This document shows, piece by piece, positions 38,832 to 47,733 of a DNA stretch of 64,000 nucleotides. Both the position numbers and the translations under genes were made by a program. The DNA lies in assembly GCF_013030265.1 (NCBI RefSeq), contig NZ_WPZQ01000001.1, positions 248,001-312,000 of the forward strand, in the 5' to 3' direction. The first letter of the stretch is position 1; the number at the start of each line of letters is the position of its first letter. The DNA comes from Ruegeria arenilitoris. GTDB taxonomy: Bacteria > Pseudomonadota > Alphaproteobacteria > Rhodobacterales > Rhodobacteraceae. The notes below the pieces were generated by a model that saw only the letters and a list, made by a program, of their open reading frames with translations, searched no databases and had not been told where the DNA came from.

Positions 38832-39672
38832 ATGCGATGTGCACCCCTGTCCGTCCGGCCAGATCCACAAAGAACTGCCATGCTACACGGCCTGAGCGCG
38901 ATCCGCGCGTTGCCTGCCATTCAATAGCCTCGGCGCGCAGCGTTTCGGCATCGACCGTAACGCCATAAGCGGCACAATACCGGTCGATCATCGCCAGATA
39001 CTCATCCTGATCACACGGATGGAAGCCCAGCCACAGGCCGAACCGGTCCGACAGCGAGACTTTCTCCTCGACCGCCTCGGATGGGTTGATCGCGCTGGAG
39101 CGTTCATTTTCGATCATGTCCCGCGGCATGAGGTGCCGGCGATTTGAAGTGGCATAAAACACCACATTCTCGGGGCGTCCTTCGATACCCCCATCCAGAA
39201 CCGCCTTGAGCGACTTGTAGTGCTGGTCATCGTGGCTGAACGACAGGTCGTCACAAAACAGAATGAAACGGTGTGGCGCGGCACGCAGGTGGTTTAGCAG
39301 GCGCGCGACCGAGCTCATGTCTTCACGCTGCAGCTCCACCAGCTTCAGATCAGGATGTTCGTCCTGCAATGTGCCGTGCACGGCTTTTACGAGGCTGGAT
39401 TTCCCCATTCCCCGTGCGCCCCATAGCAGCGCGTTGTTGGCCTTGTAGCCAGCTGCAAACCGGCGGGTGTTATCCAGCAATGTGTCGCGAGACCGGTTGA
39501 TGCCCACCAGCAAGTCCAGATCGACGCGGTTAACCTGTTCGACCGGTTCCAGTCTGTCCGGTTCAACCTGCCAGACAAAAGCCGGTGCTGCATTGAAATC
39601 AGGGGCTGCCAATGGTGCTGGCGCCATACGCTCAAGTGCATCTGCGATACGGTTCAGGGCTTGGTCGTCCAT
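38830..39672 (-). CDS. DUF815-family AAA ATPase
   Basis: A 280-residue cytoplasmic ATPase. Walker A is GARGMGKSSLVK near residue 85, Walker B is FILFCDDLSF, and the sensor-like ATSNRRHLMPRDM follows. The family is widespread in bacteria and its function is not settled. It lies downstream of tatC on the same strand, but a terminator sits in the 117-base gap, so it probably has its own promoter. ATG 39672 has GGAGGAG upstream at usable spacing. Confidence 0.88.
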   Translation of the reverse strand: MDDQALNRIADALERMAPAPLAAPDFNAAPAFVWQVEPDRLEPVEQVNRVDLDLLVGINRSRDTLLDNTRRFAAGYKANNALLWGARGMGKSSLVKAVHGTLQDEHPDLKLVELQREDMSSVARLLNHLRAAPHRFILFCDDLSFSHDDQHYKSLKAVLDGGIEGRPENVVFYATSNRRHLMPRDMIENERSSAINPSEAVEEKVSLSDRFGLWLGFHPCDQDEYLAMIDRYCAAYGVTVDAETLRAEAIEWQATRGSRSGRVAWQFFVDLAGRTGVHIA

Positions 39673-39737
39673 CGGCTCCTCCGGGTATTCCGCAGGTTTT
39701 CAATCATGTTCCGCCTCGCGCAACAAGAGCCGCACAT

Positions 39738-39769
39738 GAAAAAGGCGCGCCAAACTTGGACGCGCCTTA
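39738..39769 (-). terminator. rho-independent terminator after tatC
   Basis: On the (-) strand AAGGCGCG and CGCGCCTT form an 8-bp stem around an 11-base loop, followed by TTT. It closes the tatABC unit. Confidence 0.8.
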
Positions 39770-39789
39770 TCCCTGGTTGTATCTGCAGA

Positions 39790-40671
39790 TTACTTGGTAT
39801 CTTCGTAATCCTGCATCATCTCTTCATCTGCCTCGGCCTCATCATCATCGTAGTAGCCGTCAGCACGCAGCTGCTCTTCACGCTTCTTCTCAACACGCGC
39901 GACAAGGAAGATCGAAATCTCGTAGAGACCGTAGACCACGATGAACAGGATGATCTGAGTAATCACGTCCGGCGGCGTAACGATCGCTGCAAGAACCAAG
40001 ATCCCCACAACCGCATATTTGCGTACGGCGCCCAAACCTTCGGCGCTCACCAGCCCTGCCTTGCCCATAAGGGTCAAAAGAACCGGCAATTGGAAGCAAA
40101 GGCCAAATGCGACGATGAACTTGATGGTCAGGTTCAGATATTCCTGCGCCGAGCCTTGGAAAACCACGCTAAGTGGCGCCGCAGCGGTGCCATCAACGAC
40201 AGCTTCACCCTCGGTTCCGAACTGCTGGAAGCCCAGGAAAAAGTCATAGGCAAGCGGAGTGACAACATAGAAGGCAAAGCTTGCACCCAGAAGGAACATG
40301 AACGGCGATGCCACCATAAATGGCAGAAACGCGTTCTTTTCAGACCGGTAAAGCCCCGGTGCCACAAAGCGCCACATCTGCATCCCGATATACGGAAACG
40401 CCAGAATGAAACCGCCCAGCAACGAAACTTTGATCGCAACAAAGAAGCCTTCCTGCGGCGAGATGAAGATCAAGCCACAGTCCTGACCGCGTTCTGTCAG
40501 AACCTCACACAAGGGTTGCGTCAGAAAGTTGAAGATCGGCGTGGCCACCGAAAAGCAGATGATCATGCCGATCAGAAACGCCACGACGCAGTGAATCAGC
40601 CGCGTGCGTAATTCTGCCAGATGTTCGATCAATGGGGCCGAGGAATCCTCGATCTCGTCGGTCTTGGTCAT
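39790..40671 (-). CDS. tatC: Sec-independent translocase subunit TatC
   Basis: A 293-residue inner-membrane receptor for twin-arginine signal peptides. Six hydrophobic helices, the N-terminal [12 protein letters not shown] motif, and the FAYIG-like [16 protein letters not shown] region identify it. The C-terminus is a charged, acidic tail ([12 protein letters not shown]) rather long for the family. It overlaps tatB by four bases. Confidence 0.96.
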   Translation of the reverse strand: MTKTDEIEDSSAPLIEHLAELRTRLIHCVVAFLIGMIICFSVATPIFNFLTQPLCEVLTERGQDCGLIFISPQEGFFVAIKVSLLGGFILAFPYIGMQMWRFVAPGLYRSEKNAFLPFMVASPFMFLLGASFAFYVVTPLAYDFFLGFQQFGTEGEAVVDGTAAAPLSVVFQGSAQEYLNLTIKFIVAFGLCFQLPVLLTLMGKAGLVSAEGLGAVRKYAVVGILVLAAIVTPPDVITQIILFIVVYGLYEISIFLVARVEKKREEQLRADGYYDDDEAEADEEMMQDYEDTK

Positions 40672-41126
40672 GTCTTGCTTTCAGTATTCAGCGCAGCTTC
40701 GGCCTCTTCAGCCTTAGCCAACGCTTCGGCAGCTTCTTTGGCTTTCCGCTCGGCAGCAGCGCGAGCGGTCGACGCCTGAATCTTCTTGGCCTGTTCAGCT
40801 CGTTCAGCAGCCAGTTTTCCCGTCTCGCTTTCAGGGTCGAACTTGGTCGGATCAATGCTCTTCGCCATGTCCTGCGCAGCGTTTTTGACACCGTCCATGG
40901 CTGTATTCATCGGGTTGGTGGCGGCTTTGATGCCCTTCTGAATCTCACTCACACCGGCTTCGTCAGCGGCTTGATTCATCGCATTGCTGAACTCGCGCGC
41001 CATTCCGCGGGCCTTGCCAATCCAACGACCGGCATTGCGAAAAAGCACCGGCAGGTCCTTTGGCCCCACCACGATCAAGGCGACGATGCCGATGACCAGA
41101 AGCTCGGTCCAGCCCAGATCAAACAT
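40668..41126 (-). CDS. tatB: Sec-independent translocase subunit TatB
   Basis: A 152-residue single-span protein. The N-terminal helix [22 protein letters not shown] ends in GPKDLP, followed by an amphipathic helix and a long charged tail. It sits between tatA (six bases upstream) and tatC (4-base overlap). TatB links TatC-bound substrates to the TatA pore. Confidence 0.95.
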   Translation of the reverse strand: MFDLGWTELLVIGIVALIVVGPKDLPVLFRNAGRWIGKARGMAREFSNAMNQAADEAGVSEIQKGIKAATNPMNTAMDGVKNAAQDMAKSIDPTKFDPESETGKLAAERAEQAKKIQASTARAAAERKAKEAAEALAKAEEAEAALNTESKT

Positions 41127-41132
41127 GGCCGA

Positions 41133-41348
41133 TCAGACCTTGTCTTTGTCGGTCTCGGGCGTGACGTCCTTGGCCAGCTCGGACGCATCCTGTTCGATTT
41201 CTTCCGAACCTTCCTTGATGCCTTTCTTGAACGAAGTGATCCCTTTGCCAACTTCGCCCATCAGCGAACTGATCTTGCCACGACCAAACAGCACGAGAAC
41301 AACAACAGCAATAAGCAGGATGCCTGGAAGGCCGATATTGTTGAGCAT
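41133..41348 (-). CDS. tatA: Sec-independent translocase subunit TatA
   Basis: A 71-residue protein with one N-terminal helix (GLPGILLIAVVVLVLFGRGK) and an amphipathic helix starting at the FGRGKISSLMGEVG hinge, then a charged tail. It forms the translocation pore. ATG 41348 follows AAGGAGAAG. First gene of tatABC. Confidence 0.95.
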   Translation of the reverse strand: MLNNIGLPGILLIAVVVLVLFGRGKISSLMGEVGKGITSFKKGIKEGSEEIEQDASELAKDVTPETDKDKV

Positions 41349-41498
41349 GTCTCTTCTCCTTATGCGTCGACGCGATACGCGCCGGATATTCGATTTCGCA
41401 TCGTGTTTACGCCTTGTGAGCTGTCCACAAAAGACAAGCAGAACGGTTTGGCGATCAAAATCACGGTAAATCTACGAATTTGAGGGGGTCGCTTTTCT

Positions 41499-41522
41499 CA
41501 ACTGACAGGTTTATGTCAGTTG
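41499..41522. promoter_or_regulatory. perfect 9-bp inverted repeat, probable operator
   Basis: CAACTGACA and TGTCAGTTG flank a 6-base centre (GGTTTA), 48 bases before the ABM-like gene and in the same spacer as the tatA promoter. The length and symmetry suit a dimeric regulator; the WYL regulator encoded two genes on is the obvious candidate. Confidence 0.6.
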
Positions 41523-41526
41523 CAGG

Positions 41527-41557
41527 TGACTAGGACTACGACATCGAAACCTAGTCA
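41527..41557. promoter_or_regulatory. second inverted repeat in the ABM gene leader
   Basis: TGACTAGG and CCTAGTCA are perfect 8-bp arms 15 bases apart. The right arm ends just before the GGAG ribosome site of the gene at 41570, so it could act on DNA or, as a hairpin, on translation. Confidence 0.5.
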
Positions 41558-41569
41558 ATGGAGATCCAA

Positions 41570-41875
41570 ATGACGCATGTCGCAGAAATCGTAACCTTCA
41601 CGCTCGCCAATGGCACAACGCCGGAGGATTTCGTGAAACTCAGCCAGACCTCTGAGAGTTTTGTCAGGTCAGCACCGGGTTTCACCCATCGTCAGCTCAG
41701 TCAGGGCGAAGACGGCCGCTGGACCGATTATGTCATCTGGAAGGATATGAAAGCGGCGCAGGACGCAGCCACCCAATTCCCGCAACAGGATTTCGCACCG
41801 GCCCTGATCGCGGCGATCCAGCCCGACAGTATCCAGATGCGCCATGAGCATGTGCTATGGAATATGACTGCATGA
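41570..41875 (+). CDS. small ABM/dimeric alpha-beta barrel protein
   Basis: A 101-residue protein with the ABM-like pattern: AEIVTFTLANGTTPEDFVKL, then SAPGFTHRQLSQGEDGRWTDYVIWKD and a helix AAQDAATQF. It could bind or oxidise a small molecule. ATG 41570 (MTHVAE) has GGAG at correct spacing, unlike the in-frame ATG at 41558. The WYL regulator starts 30 bases after its stop, so the two form a pair. Confidence 0.75.
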   Translation: MTHVAEIVTFTLANGTTPEDFVKLSQTSESFVRSAPGFTHRQLSQGEDGRWTDYVIWKDMKAAQDAATQFPQQDFAPALIAAIQPDSIQMRHEHVLWNMTA

Positions 41876-41905
41876 CGGTTGGCGCGGCGCAACAGGGTAA
41901 AGCCG

Positions 41906-42577
41906 ATGCGCCGCACTGATCGATTGTTCGATATCATCCAGATCCTGCGCGACGGTAGACTGCATCGCGCACAGGACATCGCGGACCGGCTCGAGGTGTC
42001 GGTCCGCACGATTTATCGTGACATGGATACACTGGTTGCCTCGGGCGTACCGGTCGAGGGTGAGCGCGGTGTCGGGTACATGGTACGTGAACAGATCACC
42101 CTGCCCCCGCTTAACCTGACCCCCGCCGAACTGGAGGCGTTGAACCTCGGAATGGCAATCGTTGCCGAGGCCGCTGACCCCGATCTCAAAGCCGCCGCCG
42201 AGTCATTGGCTGACAAGATCGATGCCGTATTGCCTACTCAGGTGGTTGCCGAGGCTGATACCTGGAATTTTGCAGTCTACCCCTTTGCCGATGCGGCACG
42301 TGGTCTGGCGCATATGGCTCCAATCCGCGCAGCCATAAAGTCCCGGCAAAAACTTCATCTCTCGTATCGTCGGATCGATGGCGTCCTTACGGAACGGACC
42401 ATCCGCCCACTGCATATGGAATATTGGGGCCGCGTCTGGACCCTGACCGCATGGTGCGAACTGCGCGCTGGTTTTCGGGTGTTCCGCATCGACCTGATCG
42501 AAACAGTCACACCCCTGCCCGAGATTTTTTCGGACGAGGCGGGCAAACGCCTGAGCGACTACGACCCAAACGCCTGA
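41906..42577 (+). CDS. YafY-type HTH_11/WYL transcriptional regulator
   Basis: A 223-residue regulator. An N-terminal winged HTH (RRTDRLFDIIQILRDGRLHR, then LEVSVRTIYRDMDTL) precedes a WYL domain around residues 130-215 (HLSYRRIDGVLTERTIRPL, YWGRVWTLTAWCELR). WYL domains bind ligands, often nucleic-acid-like or small-molecule signals. The ATG at 41906 begins the family N-terminus; the upstream TTG at 41879 does not. It follows the ABM gene by 30 bases. Confidence 0.9.
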   Translation: MRRTDRLFDIIQILRDGRLHRAQDIADRLEVSVRTIYRDMDTLVASGVPVEGERGVGYMVREQITLPPLNLTPAELEALNLGMAIVAEAADPDLKAAAESLADKIDAVLPTQVVAEADTWNFAVYPFADAARGLAHMAPIRAAIKSRQKLHLSYRRIDGVLTERTIRPLHMEYWGRVWTLTAWCELRAGFRVFRIDLIETVTPLPEIFSDEAGKRLSDYDPNA

Positions 42578-42638
42578 CCAACCTCATCTTTTCAAAACTA
42601 CTTCTGCCAGAGGCATGGCCCAAAACGGGCCATCTCGA

Positions 42639-43802
42639 TCACTTCAGATAGGGTTCCGGATCAACGGATTCGAAGCCCTTGCGCACCTCGAAATGCACAT
42701 AGGCATTATCCCCGCCGCGCAGGGCCGCGATCTTTTGGCCACGACGAACCCGGTCGCCTTTTTTGACGGTAATATCCTGAACATTCGCATAGACCGTCAG
42801 CAGATCATTGTTGTGTTTGACCACAATGATCGGAACCTGGTCCGCATCTGATGTAATTGCGGCCACGGTACCCGCCTCGGCCGCGTTCACGGCTGTACCC
42901 GGAGAGGCCGCGATGTCGATACCTTCGTTCTTGCCTTTGCGATACGGGCGCACAATCTTGCCCGAGACCGGTAACGCCAGTGCCGAACTTCCTGAATTTG
43001 TCGGAGCCTCGGCAGTCACGTCCGGTGCCGGGGTGACCGGCGCTACCTTCTCATCCGGCAGCGGCTGTGTTGCACTAGGCGGTGTGGGCGTTGGGGAACC
43101 TTGCCCCGGCTGCGTCACAGCCGTCGCACCGGTCGTCGATGCGGCTGCGGTATTGCGCGGCGCTGGCTGATCCTTGACGGGGATGAGCAGGAATTGACCT
43201 TCACGAACGGTGAAGTCCGGACCCAAACCATTCCATTCAGCCAACGATTCCACCGGAACCTGATACAGGCGCGAGATGGTGTAAGCTGTTTCGCCACGCT
43301 TGACCTTGTGACGGATCGGCTCGGGGCCCGCTGCCACTGGTGCTGGGGCTGGTTTTGCCGGTTCAAGCGTCGAAGTCTGAACTGAACCCGTAGCCGGAGC
43401 CTCATCAATCGCCGATCCCGCAATTGCGGCGATGTCTACATTGCTGCTAGCCCCGACCGAACGCGGCAGCGCCAGAACCTCACCCTCGCGCAGAGGGTCA
43501 TTGGCATTCAAACCGTTGTAGCGGGCCAGTTCTGCAGCGGGTAAGCCCACACGCGATGCGACTTGGGTGACGGTGTCCCCTTTCTGGGCAACGGCAACCT
43601 GATAAGTCGGATAAGTAATGACACCACGCGCATCCGGTGTGGGACGGTTCGCCGTCGCTGCCAGTGCTGCGTCTGCGGTGGAAAACCCGCCTACCTTGCC
43701 TCGCAGGTCATAGTCGATCGGACCCTCGCATCCCGCAAGAACGACCAATGCGGCAAAACCCGTTGCGCAGCGGCGCATAGTAGATTTGGAAACTGCTCTC
43801 AT
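42639..43802 (-). CDS. LysM/M23 lipoprotein, NlpD-like amidase activator
   Basis: A 387-residue lipoprotein (signal ending LVVLAGC). Two LysM domains, starting YQVAVAQKGDTVTQVASRVG and HKVKRGETAYTISRLYQV, bind peptidoglycan; a Pro/Thr-rich linker leads to a C-terminal LytM domain. The first metal-ligand histidine of active M23 enzymes is replaced (GKNEGIDIAAS, N at D-4), as in E. coli NlpD, so it is probably an activator of an amidase and not an enzyme. It follows pcm and surE on the same strand, the usual nlpD neighbourhood. Confidence 0.9.
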   Translation of the reverse strand: MRAVSKSTMRRCATGFAALVVLAGCEGPIDYDLRGKVGGFSTADAALAATANRPTPDARGVITYPTYQVAVAQKGDTVTQVASRVGLPAAELARYNGLNANDPLREGEVLALPRSVGASSNVDIAAIAGSAIDEAPATGSVQTSTLEPAKPAPAPVAAGPEPIRHKVKRGETAYTISRLYQVPVESLAEWNGLGPDFTVREGQFLLIPVKDQPAPRNTAAASTTGATAVTQPGQGSPTPTPPSATQPLPDEKVAPVTPAPDVTAEAPTNSGSSALALPVSGKIVRPYRKGKNEGIDIAASPGTAVNAAEAGTVAAITSDADQVPIIVVKHNNDLLTVYANVQDITVKKGDRVRRGQKIAALRGGDNAYVHFEVRKGFESVDPEPYLK

Positions 43803-43865
43803 ATCTCTGTCCTCAACACCTGCCCCTGTTTACCGGGGTTCCGGTGCACAATTCGGAAACGTCCT

Positions 43866-44516
43866 TTACGCCTCGTCCTTCCCAAGCCCCTCCAGCAGGG
43901 GCACAAAACGGACAGGCAACAATTCGTCATAGTCCAGACCATCCTCAGTACGTCGAACCCTGATCAGGGTTTGCACCGCATCCGACTGTCCCACGGGTAA
44001 GACCATGATACCGCCGATTTTCAGCTGCGCCAAGAGCGGCCCTGGCGGGTCTTCGGCAGCCGCCGTAATGATGATGCGATCAAACGGTGCCTGCTCGGGC
44101 AAACCGTGGGATCCATCGGACAACATGGCCGTGACATTGGTCAGTCCCATATCACGGAAAAGCTGCCCGGTTTCCCGAACCAGGCGCTTGTGCCGTTCAA
44201 CGGTATAAACACGCCGCGCCAGCTTGGACAGGATCGCCGCCTGGTAGCCCGAGCCTGTTCCGACCTCGAGGACGGTATCGCGCGGACTGACCTGAAGCGC
44301 CTGCGTCATCAGACCCACGACCGAGGGCTGACTGATCGTCTGGCCGCATGCGATTGGCAGCGGCGTATCTTCGTAGGCACGATCGGCAAACAGGCCTTTG
44401 ACAAACAGACCCCGGTCAACCTGTTCCATCGCTGCCAACACGCGCGCGTCCGTCACCCCGCGCGAGCGCAAGGCAAACAGGAACTGCATTATGGTTTCAG
44501 GGCTTGGTCCGGTCAT
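43866..44516 (-). CDS. pcm: protein-L-isoaspartate O-methyltransferase
   Basis: A 216-residue SAM enzyme starting repair of isoaspartyl residues. The motifs [16 protein letters not shown] and [15 protein letters not shown] are clear, as is the TVERHKRL strand. It overlaps surE by four bases at its start and lies 63 bases before the NlpD-like gene. Confidence 0.95.
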   Translation of the reverse strand: MTGPSPETIMQFLFALRSRGVTDARVLAAMEQVDRGLFVKGLFADRAYEDTPLPIACGQTISQPSVVGLMTQALQVSPRDTVLEVGTGSGYQAAILSKLARRVYTVERHKRLVRETGQLFRDMGLTNVTAMLSDGSHGLPEQAPFDRIIITAAAEDPPGPLLAQLKIGGIMVLPVGQSDAVQTLIRVRRTEDGLDYDELLPVRFVPLLEGLGKDEA

Positions 44517-45295
44517 TCGATCGTCTTCAAAGCCTCAAGCGCGTCATGCGCGGTCAGGTCAGCCCGCATCGGTGTAACCGATATATAGCCTTCCAGATTG
44601 ACAGCCGCATCCGTCCCCGGAGCAGTCGGGTTGTGCTGGTAGCCACCCTTGATCCAAAGGAACCGACGCCCCGAAGGTGAGCTGTGTGGCTCAACCCCGA
44701 AATGGGTATCCCGACGGTATCCCTGCGGTGCAACACGAGTGCCCAGCACTTCATCTGCAGGTACAGGTGGGAAATTCACGTTATAAAACAGGCGATAATC
44801 TACATCTTCATCCGGTGTGGCATCCAGAATGCGCCGCACCAGATCGGCACCATAGCGCGCCGCAGCCTCGAACGGATCTTCCAGCCCCAGATTGCGTGGA
44901 CCGAAATACTGCGACAATGCGATTGCCGGAACACCCTGCAAAGCCGCCTCCATCGCACCGCCGATGGTTCCGGAATACAGCGTGTTTTCTGCCGAGTTGT
45001 TTCCGCGATTCACGCCAGACAGCACAAGATCGGGTTGCGCATCCTTCATTACGTCATGCAGCCCGGCAAGCACGCAGTCGGCTGGTGAGCCTTCGGCAGC
45101 AAAGCGTCGTTCGTCCAACTTTGCGACCATCATCGGATGGGTATAACTGATGCAGTGTCCGACGCCCGACTGCTCAAACGCAGGTGCTACAACCCATACC
45201 TCGCCATCCGGACCAGCCAGATCTGCCGCAATCGCTTCGAGCGTGATCAAGCCTGGTGCGTTGATCCCGTCGTCATTTGTCAGAAGAATTCGCAT
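44513..45295 (-). CDS. surE: 5'/3'-nucleotidase SurE
   Basis: A 260-residue metal-dependent nucleotide phosphatase. The N-terminus [15 protein letters not shown] holds the metal ligands D8 and D9; [27 protein letters not shown] and the NVNFP motif follow. ATG 45295 is chosen because the catalytic motif must be at the very N-terminus; the frame is open upstream without homology. pcm overlaps its stop. Confidence 0.96.
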   Translation of the reverse strand: MRILLTNDDGINAPGLITLEAIAADLAGPDGEVWVVAPAFEQSGVGHCISYTHPMMVAKLDERRFAAEGSPADCVLAGLHDVMKDAQPDLVLSGVNRGNNSAENTLYSGTIGGAMEAALQGVPAIALSQYFGPRNLGLEDPFEAAARYGADLVRRILDATPDEDVDYRLFYNVNFPPVPADEVLGTRVAPQGYRRDTHFGVEPHSSPSGRRFLWIKGGYQHNPTAPGTDAAVNLEGYISVTPMRADLTAHDALEALKTIE

Positions 45296-45418
45296 GATGC
45301 CTGCACTACCCCCACGTTTCGCCCTTGATAGACGCGCCCCCGCGCTGCGGCAAGCAAAGCGCGTATGCAATCTGCGGCATTCGCGCACCACTCGGGCGGA
45401 AACTGCACCAATCAGAGA

Positions 45419-46504
45419 TCAGGTTGGGAAAACAAAGCAACGATCCCGGCGGATCGTAAGCCACATGGCGCGACCGGGCTGCGGCACAAAGACATTCGGG
45501 ACGGTCACCTTCAGGATTGATCCATCGTGATCCATCCTGAATTCTACAAGACTTTCATTGCCCAGAAACCGCGCCCGTTCCACTACGCCCCGGGCGGCGG
45601 TTCCAGCACTAGGGGTCGGCGCCGGACCTTTGCCGTTGCGATCAAAATCCAGTTTGACGTGCTGAGGTCGAAACACGATCTCGACATCCGTACCGTCCGG
45701 AACACCCGGAGCAAGGAACTGCCCGAACGGGGTATCCGCCAGAGCACCATTAACGGTGGCAGGCAAGATATTGACATCACTAAAGAAAGCAACAGCTGCC
45801 TTGTCCGCAGGTCGGGTATAGACGTTATACGGCGCGCCCTGCTGAACGATCTTACCACCACGCATCAGAGCGATTTCATCCGCCATCCGCATAGCCTCTT
45901 CCGGTTCATGCGTAACCAGAAGAACTGCCGCGTCTTCTTCTTTCAGAATGGCCAGTGTCTCATCCCGGATACCATCCCTCAACCGGTTGTCGAGACCCGA
46001 GAAAGGTTCATCCATCAACATGATGCGTGGACGCGGCGCAAGCGCACGCGCGAGCGCAACGCGCTGTTGCTCACCCCCGGATAGCTGATGCGGAAAACCA
46101 TCAATGAACCGCATCAGATCGACCTTGGTCAGCAGCTCTTCAACGCGGGCGCGCTTTTCTTCTTTGCTGCTTCTCAGCCCGAATGACACGTTATCGGCAA
46201 CACTCAGATGCGGAAACAGCGCAAAGTCCTGAAACATCAGACCGATCTCGCGCCGTTCGGGCGGTACGCGAAAGATGGTGTCGCAGATCAGCTTGCCATC
46301 CACATAAATCTCACCCGAGTCCTGCATCTCGACTCCGGCAATCATTCGCAATGTCGTGGATTTACCACAGCCAGACGGCCCCAGCAGACAGGTCACCTGC
46401 CCGGCCTGAACGCTTAGCGAGACGTCATCAACAACAGTCCGTCCTTCGAACTGGCGGACAATATTGCGAATTTCCAGACGAGGAGGAGCTGCGTTAACTG
46501 TCAC
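45419..46504 (-). CDS. FbpC/PotA-type ABC transporter ATP-binding protein
   Basis: A 361-residue importer ATPase. Walker A is GPSGCGKST, the signature LSGGEQQRVALARAL, Walker B MLMDEPFSGLD and the H loop TH at THEPEEA; a TOBE-type regulatory domain fills the last 130 residues. The family serves iron(III), spermidine/putrescine, sulfate or sugars; FbpC-like is a reasonable guess. No permease or binding-protein gene is nearby. The start is a GTG at 46504; the open frame begins at ATG 46561. Confidence 0.85.
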   Translation of the reverse strand: MTVNAAPPRLEIRNIVRQFEGRTVVDDVSLSVQAGQVTCLLGPSGCGKSTTLRMIAGVEMQDSGEIYVDGKLICDTIFRVPPERREIGLMFQDFALFPHLSVADNVSFGLRSSKEEKRARVEELLTKVDLMRFIDGFPHQLSGGEQQRVALARALAPRPRIMLMDEPFSGLDNRLRDGIRDETLAILKEEDAAVLLVTHEPEEAMRMADEIALMRGGKIVQQGAPYNVYTRPADKAAVAFFSDVNILPATVNGALADTPFGQFLAPGVPDGTDVEIVFRPQHVKLDFDRNGKGPAPTPSAGTAARGVVERARFLGNESLVEFRMDHDGSILKVTVPNVFVPQPGRAMWLTIRRDRCFVFPT

Positions 46505-46584
46505 CGATAGACCCCGTTGCCTTTCCCGATCAAATTCATCGGGCTTGGGCGGGGATATCAACCCCGCCTCTCAGGCGCAAGAGA

Positions 46585-47631
46585 TCAGCAGCAACCGGTC
46601 GACGCTGCCTCACCTTCGACGACAAACGGGCTATTCCCTCCACAGCCTTCGAAAATTCCGTAGTGGGTCGAGAAATCGCCGATGAACTCAAAATGGCGCG
46701 CGAAACGCGTATCCTGAAGCATCATCCATGTGTTGCCGCAGACGGGGAACACCTTGCCGGCTTCGATAAAGTGGTGATCATCCAGCGCAAACATATGCGG
46801 TGCATGTGGGATCGTTCCCTTGTAGATCACCGCCTGCCCATAATCTTCGCACGCGGGCTCAAGCTCGGGCAATTTGAACAGACGGTAAGTCGCTGAAATG
46901 AAGCTCAGCGGCGCAACACGTTCCTCAAGGACCGGATTTTCAATAGTCAGCGGACGATGCGTAACCCGGCGCGGGTCACCAAATCCGGCCGCACGTGACA
47001 GCGTCAGGAAGTCGTTCCAATAGAGCGCGCCTGACAGGCACTCCCCATACAGAACCTCATCCTCGGCCATGGCCTTGGGCACACGTCGATCAGAATAAAC
47101 ATCCGAGAAATACATCTCTCCACCGTCTTTCAGCAACCGATGCGCACCGCGCAGAACGGCCGCCTTGTCAGTGGCCAGATTGATGACGCAGTTGGAAACG
47201 ATGATGTCGAATGAGCCGGGCTCAAGATCCAGTTCGTCCAGCTTTTCGATGTAGCCGTGATGAAACTCGACATTGCTGGCCGCATAACCAAATGCATTCG
47301 CGTGATAATCCTGATGGGACCGTGCAATTTCCAGCTGCGCGGGCGTCATGTCCACGCCAACAACGCGGCCCGTTTCGCCCACCATAGCCGAAAGGGCATA
47401 GACGTCCCGACCAGCACCGCATCCCAGATCAAGAATGTGCATACCTTCCAGATCCAGAGGCGCGATCAGGCCGCATCCATAATACCGGGTCAGTACATCA
47501 TCATGAATTCGCGACAAAATCTGTTTGACGTGATCGGGCATGTCGTCGGGCGTGCAGCAAGCGTTCGTCTGCAAATCCGCGCTGCCCTGCAGGACCTCGC
47601 CATAATAATTCTGCACAGCCTCATGCTTCAT
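46585..47631 (-). CDS. arsM: arsenite S-adenosylmethionine methyltransferase (ArsM)
   Basis: A 348-residue protein that methylates As(III). The SAM motif ILDLGCGAGRDVY lies near residue 66, preceded by the C25-C26 pair in NACCTPDD and C53 in YYGCGL. C148 (VSNCVINLA) and C198 (YGECLSGA) complete the set of conserved cysteines that bind As(III) in this family. A C-terminal domain of about 120 residues ends in GCC. ATG 47631 has AAAGGA at good spacing and is preferred to the ATG seven codons upstream. No arsR or other ars gene is adjacent. Confidence 0.88.
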   Translation of the reverse strand: MKHEAVQNYYGEVLQGSADLQTNACCTPDDMPDHVKQILSRIHDDVLTRYYGCGLIAPLDLEGMHILDLGCGAGRDVYALSAMVGETGRVVGVDMTPAQLEIARSHQDYHANAFGYAASNVEFHHGYIEKLDELDLEPGSFDIIVSNCVINLATDKAAVLRGAHRLLKDGGEMYFSDVYSDRRVPKAMAEDEVLYGECLSGALYWNDFLTLSRAAGFGDPRRVTHRPLTIENPVLEERVAPLSFISATYRLFKLPELEPACEDYGQAVIYKGTIPHAPHMFALDDHHFIEAGKVFPVCGNTWMMLQDTRFARHFEFIGDFSTHYGIFEGCGGNSPFVVEGEAASTGCC

Positions 47632-47733
47632 CAGAGCTTTCCTTTTCATCACGAACTGAAAAGCAGCTAGAGCAGCCCGGGTTGCCGTGCAATCCGGGAC
47701 CGTCCCATCTGACGAAAGCGTGAATCGGTGTGT

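Noticed and set aside
39661..40611. 316-codon + strand frame
   Set aside because: Antisense to tatC, with Lys/Arg/Gln/His-rich shadow composition and no homology.
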